A stretch of 64,000 nucleotides of DNA from Clostridia bacterium (GCA_017516485.1 JAFXCH010000013.1:59195-123194), one strand, 5' to 3'; shown: positions 39,129 through 47,735, counted from the first letter of the stretch. Notes: generated by a model from the sequence alone, not told the origin. Program-made: numbers and translations.

Positions 39129-41033
39129 ATGGCAGAAGAAAACAACGTATTCGGTCAGTTTGGCACAAGAAGCGCCAAGTTTGACGAGCTGCTAAAGAAA
39201 TATCAGACTATAGATGAGGGCGATACCGTAGCTTCTCCGAAGCCGATTGTTCCTCAACCCGAATCTGTCGAAGAGCCGCAGGAAGAGATAGTTCCAGAAC
39301 CTGCAGAAGAACCGCAGGAAGAGGTAATTCCAGAACCTGCCGAAGAACCGCAGGAAGAGATAATTCCCGAACCTGCAGAAGAACCGCAGGAAGAGGTAAT
39401 TCCAGAACCTGCCGAAGAACCGCAGGAAGAGGAAATTCCCGAACCTGCAGAAGAACCGCAGGAAGAGGAAATTCCCGAGCCTGCAGAAGAACCGCAAGAG
39501 GAAGAAATTTCCGAGCCTGAAGAACCCGGTTTTTCGTATGACATCGATATATTCAGTGCAAACGGTGTAAGCTCTACAGCCGACATTGACAGCTTTGACG
39601 ATTCTTGGATTGACAGCGCTCTGGATGATTCACTGTTTTACAGACCTGTTCCTATGCCGGAGACAGAACCGGAATACAAGTACGAAGAAGATGCGGAAGA
39701 CGAGCCTGCACCCGAAGAGACGGAATCTGTTCCCGTAACCGAGTATGAGCAGGAATATTATACTGACGACCCCGTACAGTACGACCCCGAAGTTTTTGTC
39801 GATCCGATACAGCCCGAGCCTGAAAAAGATGTTATGGCAGGCGGATATATTGCTCCGTCCGATTTCGGCAATTTTGAGTTTGATCCCGAAAGCGGTATGG
39901 ATTTTGATGTTGATGAAGATGAAAATGAGCCTGAGCCCGAAGTTGAACACAAGGCGATAAAGTCAAAGAAAAAGATCACCCGTGAGAAAAAGGACAGTGG
40001 CAAAAATGAGATGTCCTCCGTAACGGGTTTTTCGAAGAATTATAAGGCTTCGGAAGGAAAAGGCTCGAAAAAAGACGGCTTTTTTGTACGCAACTTTATA
40101 CCCAAAAGCAGTGATACGGGTCTGGAAAAGGCAAGAAAAATCATAATGATTGTCTGTGTTCTGACCTTTGTCTTTGCCGCTGTTTATCTGTTCAGCGATT
40201 TTGTTATTCAGCCTTTTATTACGGCAAACCGCCTTGAAAAGCTTGAGTCTATGGTGGGCAAAAGTAACGAAGTTGCAGATGCACAAGAGCTTGCCGAAAA
40301 ATATCCCGATGTTGAGTTTCCCGATGGTATGCTTGGAAAATATGCCGAGCTTTATGCAAAAAATTCCGACCTTGCAGGATGGATAAACATTGAAGCGCTT
40401 GATATTTCTCTGCCTGTTGTTCAGGGCGAGGATAATAAGGAATATCTTAAGGTTGATTTCGACGGCAACCGTAATAAGTACGGCTCCGTTTTTGCCAACA
40501 GTGAAAACGATATGAAAAATCTCAACTACAATACCGTGTTGTTCGGTCATCATATGCTTGATTCCAAGATGTTCGGTAACCTTACCCTTTACAAGGATGT
40601 TGAGAATTACAAAAAGGCACCCGTAATTGAGTTCAACACCATTTACGGTGATTACAAGTGGAAGATTTTTGCAGTGTTTATCACAAACGGCACGGCTGAA
40701 GGTGACGACGGTTATATATTCGATTATACATTTACCGACCTTTCTTCACCCGAAGCTGTTGAGAGATTCCTCGGTGAAATTGACCAGCGTGCAATTTACA
40801 AGCCTGAGGTTGATATATCCGTTTCTGATAAGATTCTGACGCTTTCCACCTGCTCTTATGAGTTTGATGAGGCACGCCTTGTCGTTATGGCACGTATGGT
40901 GCGTCCGGGAGAAAGCGAAGAAGTCAGCGGGGTAGTCAGAGTGAATGACAACCCGAGGTATCCTGCAGCATATTACGAAGAAAAAGGACTTACAAATCCT
41001 TATGAATCGGCTTACAAATGGCAACCGACATAA
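39129..41033 (+). CDS. Class B sortase with long acidic-repeat cytoplasmic tail
   Basis: A 634-residue membrane-bound transpeptidase. Residues 1-335 are cytoplasmic and highly acidic, with seven 12-residue repeats (EEPQEEVIPEPA type) at 48-131 and then Asp/Glu/Tyr-rich sequence. One membrane segment lies at about 337-360. The sortase B domain follows: LAGWINIEALDISLPVVQG, His474 in FGHHMLDSKMFG, Cys575 in LSTCSYE and Arg583. Ordinary SrtB proteins have only a short cytoplasmic end and total about 220-300 residues. Class B sortases anchor proteins or assemble pili, and no substrate with a clear sorting signal is visible in the window. It lies 5 bp after cinA and 44 bp before the CinA-SpoIID chimera. 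Confidence 0.9.
   Translation: MAEENNVFGQFGTRSAKFDELLKKYQTIDEGDTVASPKPIVPQPESVEEPQEEIVPEPAEEPQEEVIPEPAEEPQEEIIPEPAEEPQEEVIPEPAEEPQEEEIPEPAEEPQEEEIPEPAEEPQEEEISEPEEPGFSYDIDIFSANGVSSTADIDSFDDSWIDSALDDSLFYRPVPMPETEPEYKYEEDAEDEPAPEETESVPVTEYEQEYYTDDPVQYDPEVFVDPIQPEPEKDVMAGGYIAPSDFGNFEFDPESGMDFDVDEDENEPEPEVEHKAIKSKKKITREKKDSGKNEMSSVTGFSKNYKASEGKGSKKDGFFVRNFIPKSSDTGLEKARKIIMIVCVLTFVFAAVYLFSDFVIQPFITANRLEKLESMVGKSNEVADAQELAEKYPDVEFPDGMLGKYAELYAKNSDLAGWINIEALDISLPVVQGEDNKEYLKVDFDGNRNKYGSVFANSENDMKNLNYNTVLFGHHMLDSKMFGNLTLYKDVENYKKAPVIEFNTIYGDYKWKIFAVFITNGTAEGDDGYIFDYTFTDLSSPEAVERFLGEIDQRAIYKPEVDISVSDKILTLSTCSYEFDEARLVVMARMVRPGESEEVSGVVRVNDNPRYPAAYYEEKGLTNPYESAYKWQPT
39270..39521 (+). repeat. Seven 36-bp tandem repeats inside the sortase gene
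   Basis: Each unit encodes 12 residues of EEPQEExIPEPA type. Adjacent units alternate at several positions in the first part, giving a 72-bp higher-order period, and then become uniform. Such tracts can change copy number by slippage or recombination without shifting the frame. Confidence 0.9.
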
Positions 41034-41077
41034 GCCGTTTGAGTAAGCTAATATAATGAAAGGATTGTTTACCTATA

Positions 41078-43417
41078 ATGAACATCAGTTTTATTGCACT
41101 GAATACAAGCGGTGTGGAAGCAGCGCAGTCTGCGGCGGATAAAATTCGCGGCTCTTTATCGAGCCTCGGCAGATGTGATTTCAGACTTTGCGGCTCTATG
41201 CAGCAGGTTTCCGCAGCTCTTTCCGATGCGTTTGCAAACAGTGATATAGTAGCAGTCGGTGCTGAGCCATCGGTATATTCGAAGGCTAAGCTTGCCATAC
41301 TGCGTGCAATGCATATCAAAACTGCACTCAACAGCACTGTCAGAGAGAGCATAAAAGACGAATCCGCTCTTGATGCCCAGCAGCTTTCCTCTCACTGTGC
41401 TATGCCTGAAAATGCACGGGTATTTCTCTCGGATGACGGACTTTTTTCGGGTTTTGCTATCCGCTCGGGTAAGCAGCATTTTGTTATGCTGCCGTTGGAT
41501 GACAGCAGAATCGACAGCCAGCTGGACGGCGGTATGTTGCCGTATTTTGCCGAGGCAGGTGTTTTGGTCGGACAAAAAACGCAGGGTGAAGCTGAAGGTG
41601 CAGTGAATGACAGCTGTGCTGCAAAGGCTGTCGAAATGCTCAAAGAGAAAAAAATCAAGGTGTATTTTGCTGCAACGCCTTCCTGCGAAATGGTTAAGGA
41701 TATGTGCGGTGAGGATGTAATCAAGGATGAGTTTATCTTTACCGAGTATACATCCGACCGTGGAGATGAAGCTCCCCGCAGTTACATAGCTGACCTTGCC
41801 CGTTACTCAATTCCCGACGATGCAGAGGGCTTCGGTGCGGCTGTGTCTAACGTTTATACAGGTACTTCACAGGAAACGGGCAATCAGAAGTATAATATCT
41901 ATGTTGCGCTTGCCGATAAAAATGCTTCACGCGTGCTTCGCTTTGCTTCTCAGCCGGGCGAAACACCCGATGAGCTTATTTCTGCATCGATTGAGCTGCT
42001 GATGGATATGATTTGCGAGAAGTGCAAAACAGTAAATGCACCCGTGTCCGATTCTGATGAGGACAAGCCTTTCACTGCAGGTCCCGTTGAAGAAATCGAA
42101 ATGCCTACACCGCAGGAAACACGCAAAAAGAAGTGGAGAGCCCTGCGTACGGTTATTTATGTTTTACTTGCAATCATACTTGCATTTGTAGGATATTTTG
42201 CGTTCAACGGATATAACAACGCAGAAGAAAATAAAGAAGCTGCAGAGCATAGCTTTGCAAGCTATTATTCACAGGGAGCCGCCGTAGAAAACGGCTCTCT
42301 TCTTGTTTTTAACGATGATTTTTCAGAAGAGTACAGTGAAGAATTCTCAGCAACGGAGGATTTTACAACTGCTTTGAGTGAACCCGAATCAAGCACATCG
42401 GATGAAACCGAAACTCTGCTTGGTGCACTGACAACTGTTGCAACAACTGTACATTCAACAGCTGAAAAAACAACTAAGCCGAACGCTACGACTAAACCGA
42501 ATACTACGGCAAAGCCTGTAACAACAGCCAAACCGACTACCACTGCAAAGCCGACTACAACAGCCAAGCCGATTACTACGGCAAAGCCTTCGGGTAACTC
42601 AAAAGCAGACGGCAAATTCGTTTTCACTGTTTACGGCTACGGTCACGGTGTAGGTATGAGTCAGGAGGGTGCTATCGGCTACTCAAAAAGCGGCAGCTCC
42701 TATACCAACATTCTGCTCCATTATTATCCGGGTGTAACTCTTGTTAAGGATGACCCCGAAATGCCCGAAACGGTAAAATTCGGCAGCAAAGAATATTCGC
42801 TTATCGAGTATCTCTGCCGCAGTGTCGTTGGTGAAATCGGCTCCGGATGTAACAGCTCAACTGCAGAAGCATTCAAGGCTCAAGCGGTAGCGATTTATAC
42901 ATACGCAAAGCGCTATAAATTCAATATGGGTGCTTCTCATCACGCTTTCAATACCAGCTACAAGTATGAAGGTACTGCTGTTGAAACCGCAGTAAAGTCT
43001 GTGCTCGGTGAGTATCTTGTGCATAACGGCAAACCTATAATGGCAACATATTATGCTATGTCAGCGGGTAAAACTGTCAGGGCATCTACCGTATGGAGCG
43101 GCGATACACATCCGTATCTTGAGAAGGCAGTTGACAGTCCGCACGACAAAAAATGTAAAAACTATATAACGACCTATACAATCTCGGCAGAGGATTTCAA
43201 GGATTTGATGAAGGAAACTCTCGGTGTTGAGCTTAGCGGTGACCCGTCAAAATGGATAGTAATCGAAAAGCACGATTCTGCCGTTAGCTCATCTGTCGGT
43301 TATGTCGAGCGTATGACTGTGGGCGGTAAGCGTATAACAGGTGCTTATTTCCGCCAGAACGCAATGAAATATAAAATCAGGTCACACTGCTTCAGCGTGT
43401 CTTATGTGGAGGAATAA
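41078..43417 (+). CDS. Degenerate-CinA / SpoIID chimeric membrane protein
   Basis: A 779-residue type II membrane protein. Residues 1-350 are cytoplasmic and can be laid along CinA by eye: NISFIALNTSG with DKIRGSLSSLG and SDIVAVGAEPS, then AMPENARVFLSDDGLFSGF with HFVMLPLDD, EMLKEKKIKVYFAATPSCE, and IYVALADKNASRVLRF. Both CinA signatures are lost (GGLGPTxDD becomes GAEPSVYSK, ESCTGG becomes TPSCEM). A membrane span lies at about 357-378, then an acidic stretch and a TTAKP stalk (465-504). A SpoIID-type domain follows, with GYGHGVGMSQ around His523 and EAFKAQAVAIYTYA at about 597-610. SpoIID proteins are lytic transglycosylases or amidase activators acting on peptidoglycan. The role of the CinA-like half is unknown. 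Confidence 0.8.
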   Translation: MNISFIALNTSGVEAAQSAADKIRGSLSSLGRCDFRLCGSMQQVSAALSDAFANSDIVAVGAEPSVYSKAKLAILRAMHIKTALNSTVRESIKDESALDAQQLSSHCAMPENARVFLSDDGLFSGFAIRSGKQHFVMLPLDDSRIDSQLDGGMLPYFAEAGVLVGQKTQGEAEGAVNDSCAAKAVEMLKEKKIKVYFAATPSCEMVKDMCGEDVIKDEFIFTEYTSDRGDEAPRSYIADLARYSIPDDAEGFGAAVSNVYTGTSQETGNQKYNIYVALADKNASRVLRFASQPGETPDELISASIELLMDMICEKCKTVNAPVSDSDEDKPFTAGPVEEIEMPTPQETRKKKWRALRTVIYVLLAIILAFVGYFAFNGYNNAEENKEAAEHSFASYYSQGAAVENGSLLVFNDDFSEEYSEEFSATEDFTTALSEPESSTSDETETLLGALTTVATTVHSTAEKTTKPNATTKPNTTAKPVTTAKPTTTAKPTTTAKPITTAKPSGNSKADGKFVFTVYGYGHGVGMSQEGAIGYSKSGSSYTNILLHYYPGVTLVKDDPEMPETVKFGSKEYSLIEYLCRSVVGEIGSGCNSSTAEAFKAQAVAIYTYAKRYKFNMGASHHAFNTSYKYEGTAVETAVKSVLGEYLVHNGKPIMATYYAMSAGKTVRASTVWSGDTHPYLEKAVDSPHDKKCKNYITTYTISAEDFKDLMKETLGVELSGDPSKWIVIEKHDSAVSSSVGYVERMTVGGKRITGAYFRQNAMKYKIRSHCFSVSYVEE
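42470..42589 (+). repeat. TTAKP stalk repeats
   Basis: Forty codons encode seven variants of a 5- or 6-residue Thr-Thr-x-Lys-Pro unit just outside the membrane. They form an extended, possibly glycosylated stalk holding the SpoIID domain away from the membrane. Confidence 0.8.
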
Positions 43418-43420
43418 ATT

Positions 43421-45031
43421 ATGACTCAGATTAAAGTTGTTTCATCACTTGAAAAAATATTTCCGCAGTGCAACGGAGATTTTTATGAAATAAACATCCT
43501 TTCCATGCTTATAGGTGAGCGTGCGAGTTTTCAGCTTGCGATAAATACCGACGAGCCGCTTCGCTTTACGGTTGAAGGTGCGGATTCTGTTTGCGTTAAT
43601 TCGTATAATATAGGTTTTGTACCGTCAAAGTTACCTTACTATGAGGATCATGATGACGATATTATTACTTCGCCCGACGGTTATTATCCCGACGTGCTTT
43701 ACCCGACAGAAAACGGTGAGGTCGAATTTGTAAACGGCGGCTGGTGCTCTGTGTGGTTTGAGCTTGAGGCAAAAACGGCAGGGCTGAACAATATTGTTAT
43801 TACACTTTTTAACGAAGATAATGACGAGGTCGGTAAGGCTGAAATCTGCGTTAAAGTTATAAATGCAGTTTTACCCGAGCAGGAACTTATACACACAAAC
43901 TGGTTTCACTGCGACTGCCTTGCAACATGGTATAATGTTGATGCCTTCAGTGATGAGCACTGGCAGATAATTGAAAACTTTATGCGTGTCGGTAATGCTC
44001 ACGGCCTTAATATGATTCTTACACCGCTCTTTACGCCTCCGCTTGATACTGAGGTAGGCGGTGAAAGACCGACTATGCAGCTTGTTGATGTCACCGTAAC
44101 AGGTAAGGATGAGTATGCTTTCGGTTTTGATAAGCTTGATCGCTGGATTGAAATCGCAACAAGAAGCGGTATGAAGTGGTTTGAGCTTTCGCATCTCTTT
44201 ACACAGTGGGGAGCAAAGCACGCACCCAAAATTGTTGATGTAAACGGCAAAAAGCTTTTTGGATGGAAAACTGCGGCAGGCGGCAAAAAGTACAAGGTGT
44301 TTTTGACACAGTTTGCGACAGCACTTGATGAATTCCTTGCTGCAAAAGGTGTAAAAGATAAGTGCTGGCTTCACGTTTCGGATGAGCCTAACGATATGCA
44401 GGTGCGTCCTTATGCAAAGGCAAGCAGACTCATTTCAACACTTTTCCCCGATTATAAGACACTCGACGCACTCAGCGATTTTAAGTTCTACAAAAAAGGT
44501 CTTGTCAAAACTCCTGTGCCTTCACTTGATCATGCACATATATTCTACGGTAAGGTGCCGAATTTCTGGACTTATTACTGCTGCGGTCAGTATAAGGGTA
44601 CGTCAAATCGCTTTATGGCTATGCCGTCATACAGAACGAGAGTACTCGGCCTGCAGCTTTATAAATTCGGCTGTGTCGGATTCCTGCAGTGGGGCTTCAA
44701 TTTCTGGTATTCCCAGTATTCAAAGCGCCATATAAATCCGTTTGAGATAACGGATGCAGGTGAAGCATTCCCCTCAGGCGATGCGTTTGTAGTCTATCCG
44801 GGTGAAGGCGGTCAGCCGCTTGTGTCACTCAGGTATAAAGTGTTTTACGACGCATTCCAGGATTTGAGTGCACTCAAACTCCTCGAAAGCAAAATTGGTT
44901 ACGAAAAAACACTTGAGATTATAGAGAATAAGTCCGGTGAGCCTCTCAGCTTCGTAAATTATGAGCGCGGTATAGATGTAATGCTCGCGAAGCGTGAAGC
45001 GGTAAATAAAGCGATAGAAGAAAACCTTTGA
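43421..45031 (+). CDS. DUF4091-containing glycosidase-like protein
   Basis: A 536-residue protein without signal peptide. After an N-terminal beta-sandwich (residues 1-150) comes a TIM-barrel-like part with LIHTNWFHCDCLATWYNV and NMILTPLFTPPLD, then CWLHVSDEPNDMQ, in which the acidic pair sits where a catalytic Glu/Asp would be expected, and FLQWGFNFWYSQ near the end. This is the DUF4091 pattern, considered glycoside-hydrolase-like although few members are characterised. It begins 3 bp after the chimera stop with GTGGAGG as ribosome site, so it shares that transcript. The substrate is unknown. Confidence 0.8.
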   Translation: MTQIKVVSSLEKIFPQCNGDFYEINILSMLIGERASFQLAINTDEPLRFTVEGADSVCVNSYNIGFVPSKLPYYEDHDDDIITSPDGYYPDVLYPTENGEVEFVNGGWCSVWFELEAKTAGLNNIVITLFNEDNDEVGKAEICVKVINAVLPEQELIHTNWFHCDCLATWYNVDAFSDEHWQIIENFMRVGNAHGLNMILTPLFTPPLDTEVGGERPTMQLVDVTVTGKDEYAFGFDKLDRWIEIATRSGMKWFELSHLFTQWGAKHAPKIVDVNGKKLFGWKTAAGGKKYKVFLTQFATALDEFLAAKGVKDKCWLHVSDEPNDMQVRPYAKASRLISTLFPDYKTLDALSDFKFYKKGLVKTPVPSLDHAHIFYGKVPNFWTYYCCGQYKGTSNRFMAMPSYRTRVLGLQLYKFGCVGFLQWGFNFWYSQYSKRHINPFEITDAGEAFPSGDAFVVYPGEGGQPLVSLRYKVFYDAFQDLSALKLLESKIGYEKTLEIIENKSGEPLSFVNYERGIDVMLAKREAVNKAIEENL

Positions 45032-45038
45032 TAATGCA

Positions 45039-45073
45039 AAAACGGCAGAGAGCGCTGAACTCTCTGCCGTTTT
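45039..45073. terminator. Bidirectional terminator between DUF4091 and nth
   Basis: AAAACGGCAGAGAG pairs perfectly with CTCTCTGCCGTTTT around a 7-nt loop. The A tract and T tract on either side allow termination in both directions of these convergent genes. Confidence 0.88.
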
Positions 45074-45074
45074 G

Positions 45075-45704
45075 TTATTCATTTGCTGTTTTACATACTT
45101 TTTTCAGGTTGCAGATTTCGCATTTGGGTTTGCGTGCGTCGCATACTGCTCTGCCGTGCAGCACGCACCTGTGGCAGAAGTCGTTGCTTTCTTCGGGCGG
45201 TAAAATCTTTTTTAAATCCATCTCAACTTTGAGCGGATCTTTTGTGTTTACCAGACCGAGTCGGTTTGAAATTCTTATCAGATGTGTATCTGCAACAACT
45301 GCGGGCTTACCGTAAACGTCACCTACAATCAGGTTTGCTGTCTTTCTGCCGACACCGGGTAACTTTGTCAGCTCTTCAATTGTGTCGGGCACTGTGCCGC
45401 CGTAAACATTGCGTATCATCTGTGCCATTCCGATTATGTCGCGCGCCTTCATATGGTAGAATCCGCAGGGACGCACGATTGCTTCAACGTCCTCAATGTT
45501 TGCCGAAGCGTAGTCGTCAAGTGTAGGATATTTCGCAAAAAGCTCGGGTGTTACGAGGTTAACTCTCGCATCCGTGCACTGTGCAGAGAGCCTTGTTGCG
45601 ATTATAAGCTGTAACGGGTCTTCTGCATCAAGTGAGCATATTGCATCTGGGTAGTCCTTTTTGAGTTGCTCAACCGCAAACAGAGCGATTTCTTTATTTG
45701 TCAA
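45075..45704 (-). CDS. nth: Endonuclease III
   Basis: A 209-residue bifunctional DNA glycosylase/AP lyase that removes oxidised pyrimidines. The helix-hairpin-helix is LPGVGRKTANLI with catalytic Lys121, and the catalytic Asp139 lies in VVADTH. The [4Fe-4S] cluster uses Cys188, Cys195, Cys198 and Cys204 in the correct 6-2-5 spacing. The start is a TTG with AGGA upstream; an ATG in between is out of frame. It follows galM after 7 bp and is probably co-transcribed with it. Confidence 0.95.
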   Translation of the reverse strand: MTNKEIALFAVEQLKKDYPDAICSLDAEDPLQLIIATRLSAQCTDARVNLVTPELFAKYPTLDDYASANIEDVEAIVRPCGFYHMKARDIIGMAQMIRNVYGGTVPDTIEELTKLPGVGRKTANLIVGDVYGKPAVVADTHLIRISNRLGLVNTKDPLKVEMDLKKILPPEESNDFCHRCVLHGRAVCDARKPKCEICNLKKVCKTANE

Positions 45705-45711
45705 TTGATGG

Positions 45712-46755
45712 TCATTCCTTTATGCCGAATTTGTAGATTGTCTTTGCCTTGTATTCTTCTCCTGCCTGATATGTGCACTGCGGGAAGTTATCGTGGTTGG
45801 GTGCATCGGGATAAACCTGAGTTTCAAGGCAGAAGCCTGCGTGCTGAATCATCGGACAGCCGCTCTTGCCGGCTCTCGTACCGTCAAGGAAGTTGCCTGT
45901 GTAAAGCTGTACACCGGGCTGGTCGGTCCATACGGACATTGTCCTGCCGCTTGTAGGCTCATAAACGGTAATCTTGTCGTGCTCGCCTGCGTTGAGGCAG
46001 AAGTTGTGGTCATAGCCTCTTGCGGCTGTGAGCTGGTCGTAATCAGCCTTGATATCCTTGCCGATAGCCTTTGTTTCGCGGAAATCGTATGGCGTGCCCT
46101 CGACAGAGCGGATTTCGCCTGTCGGAATGCTGTCGGGTGTTGTTGGTGTGAATGCATCGGCATCAATCCACAGAATGTGACCGAGCACATCACCGCTGTT
46201 GCAGCCTGCGAGGTTGAAATATGCGTGGTTTGTGAAGTTGATTATTGTAGCTTTGTCGGATACGGCACTGTATTCGATTACTACCTGATTGTCGTCTGTA
46301 AGTGTGTAGCGGCACTTTGCTGTAAGTGTGCCGGGGAATCCGTATGTGCCGTCGGGTGAAACAAAGGAAAAATCAACACTGTTGTCACCGATTTCCTCTG
46401 CAGACCAGTTTGCGTGAGCAAATTCACCGTTTGAGTGAAGGCTCTTTACGCCGTCCTCGTTGCAGTCAACCTGATACTCGGTGCCGTTTACGGTAAACTT
46501 ACCGCCTGCGATACGGTTTGCATATCTGCCGACGCACTGACCCTGATAGTCCGAGCGGTTGATGTGACCCTCCATATCGTCAAAGCCGAGGAGTACATCC
46601 TGCAAAGTATTGTTCTTGTCATACATAAATGCGCTCAGCCAGGTTGCACCGTAGGTGATAAACTCTGCAAAGCAACCCTTTGCGTTTTGGATTTTATATT
46701 TCAGTACTTCACTGCCGTCGGGCATTGTGCCGAAAACACTTTTTGTAATGCTCAT
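45712..46755 (-). CDS. galM: Aldose 1-epimerase
   Basis: A 347-residue mutarotase interconverting alpha and beta anomers of galactose or glucose. The ATG at 46755 follows AAGGAG. Family blocks are GQCVGRYANRIAGGKF, LHSNGEFAHANW, IINFTNHAYFNLAG with the acid His, and the base Glu in GFCLETQVYPDAPNH. Probably cytoplasmic, feeding galactose released by the beta- and alpha-galactosidases in this window into the Leloir pathway. It has a consensus promoter that diverges from that of the FHA/FtsW operon. Confidence 0.94.
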   Translation of the reverse strand: MSITKSVFGTMPDGSEVLKYKIQNAKGCFAEFITYGATWLSAFMYDKNNTLQDVLLGFDDMEGHINRSDYQGQCVGRYANRIAGGKFTVNGTEYQVDCNEDGVKSLHSNGEFAHANWSAEEIGDNSVDFSFVSPDGTYGFPGTLTAKCRYTLTDDNQVVIEYSAVSDKATIINFTNHAYFNLAGCNSGDVLGHILWIDADAFTPTTPDSIPTGEIRSVEGTPYDFRETKAIGKDIKADYDQLTAARGYDHNFCLNAGEHDKITVYEPTSGRTMSVWTDQPGVQLYTGNFLDGTRAGKSGCPMIQHAGFCLETQVYPDAPNHDNFPQCTYQAGEEYKAKTIYKFGIKE

Positions 46756-46789
46756 ATTAAATCTCCTTAACAAAATCAAGATTATATTC

Positions 46790-46818
46790 AGTATAAATTC
46801 AACTTATAAAAATGTCAA
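46790..46818 (-). promoter_or_regulatory. galM promoter
   Basis: Minus-strand TTGACA (46813-46818) and TATACT (46790-46795), 17 bp apart, 35 bp before the galM start. Confidence 0.75.
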
Positions 46819-46833
46819 TCAAAATCGTTGCTA

Positions 46834-46862
46834 TTGACACTTTGCCTTATTAATATTACAAT
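46834..46862 (+). promoter_or_regulatory. Promoter of the FHA-FtsW-PBP operon
   Basis: TTGACA (46834-46839) and TACAAT (46857-46862), 17 bp apart, followed by a 45-nt leader with a strong GGAGG. It is back-to-back with the galM promoter, the two -35 boxes being 15 bp apart. Confidence 0.78.
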
Positions 46863-46913
46863 ATTATTTATATAAGTATATTTTAAAAGCATAGAGGAAG
46901 GAGGGGCTTACCG

Positions 46914-47735
46914 TTGGATTTTGAATTTGTATTCGATTTTATTGAAAGCTCAAGCCGCTATCTGCTTGCAGGGCTTGCATTGCTGATTATCGGCAGCTGT
47001 GTTTTTTCACTTGTAACAAGGCACTTCGGCTCAAGGGTCGGCTCCTACCTTGTAGAAACAAAAACCAACAAAAAGATTCCGCTTACCCGTTGGGAAAACT
47101 CAATCGGCCGCAGTCCTACCTGCGATGTTATACTTACAAATGCAACCGTCTCACGTTTCCACGCCGTAATTTCAAAGCGGCGTACGGGCTGGGTTGTTGC
47201 CGATACAGGCTCACGTACGGGTGTTTTTGTCGGCGGTGAAAAAATAGGCAAGCCGGTCAAACTCAATCACGGCGATAAGATTTCTTTCGGCACTGCAAGG
47301 TACGAGTTTTTTGATGTCGATGTTGATGACCTGGAGCGTGAAAAAGAGAGGGCACGTATGAGGCAGGCGAGAGCTGCCGCACGCTCTCCGATGCGTGTGC
47401 CTACGCGTGCCGGTAATGATTCTGTCGGATTTATGCCGGCGCTTATAGATGAAGCGTCAGAAAAAGCTTATGTACTCGGTTGCGACAGCTGTATTGTAGG
47501 TCGTTCTCCCGAGTGCGATATCAAGCTCAGATATCCTACGGTTGCTTCAAAACATACAAAAATTTATAAAATCGGTAATTCCTGGTTTATCGAAGATCTC
47601 GGCTCTACAACAGGTACCAAGCTCAATGCACGCACTGTGTCTGCAGGCAGACGCAGGCTGAAAAGCGGCGATATAATCAGCCTTGGCGGTGCAATATTTG
47701 TGTTTAATGAGCGGTATAAAATCCGCAGAAAATAA
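46914..47735 (+). CDS. Membrane protein with two FHA domains
   Basis: A 273-residue protein starting at TTG after GAAGGAGG. One membrane segment (about residues 15-34) places the rest in the cytoplasm. FHA domain 1 (about 60-130) has SIGRSPTCDVILTN and TVSRFHAVI; FHA domain 2 (about 190-265) has IVGRSPECDIKL, VASKHTKIY and GSTTGTKLN. Both keep the Arg, Ser, His and Asn/Thr positions used to bind phosphothreonine. It is the first gene of a cell-wall operon. In Actinobacteria FHA proteins beside RodA and PbpA dock Ser/Thr-kinase-phosphorylated partners; a similar scaffolding role is inferred, although no kinase gene is here. Confidence 0.88.
   Translation: MDFEFVFDFIESSSRYLLAGLALLIIGSCVFSLVTRHFGSRVGSYLVETKTNKKIPLTRWENSIGRSPTCDVILTNATVSRFHAVISKRRTGWVVADTGSRTGVFVGGEKIGKPVKLNHGDKISFGTARYEFFDVDVDDLEREKERARMRQARAAARSPMRVPTRAGNDSVGFMPALIDEASEKAYVLGCDSCIVGRSPECDIKLRYPTVASKHTKIYKIGNSWFIEDLGSTTGTKLNARTVSAGRRRLKSGDIISLGGAIFVFNERYKIRRK

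Noticed and set aside
39192-39586. Minus-strand frames with repeated RFFCRF-like and CGSSAGSGISS-like peptides.
   Set aside because: They are the complement of the 36-bp repeats in the sortase gene, so repetitiveness alone creates them.
41078-43417. Ordinary sporulation protein SpoIID.
   Set aside because: The large CinA-like cytoplasmic half, the stalk and the reversed motif order do not match SpoIID, and no sporulation genes are near, so a sporulation role is not claimed.
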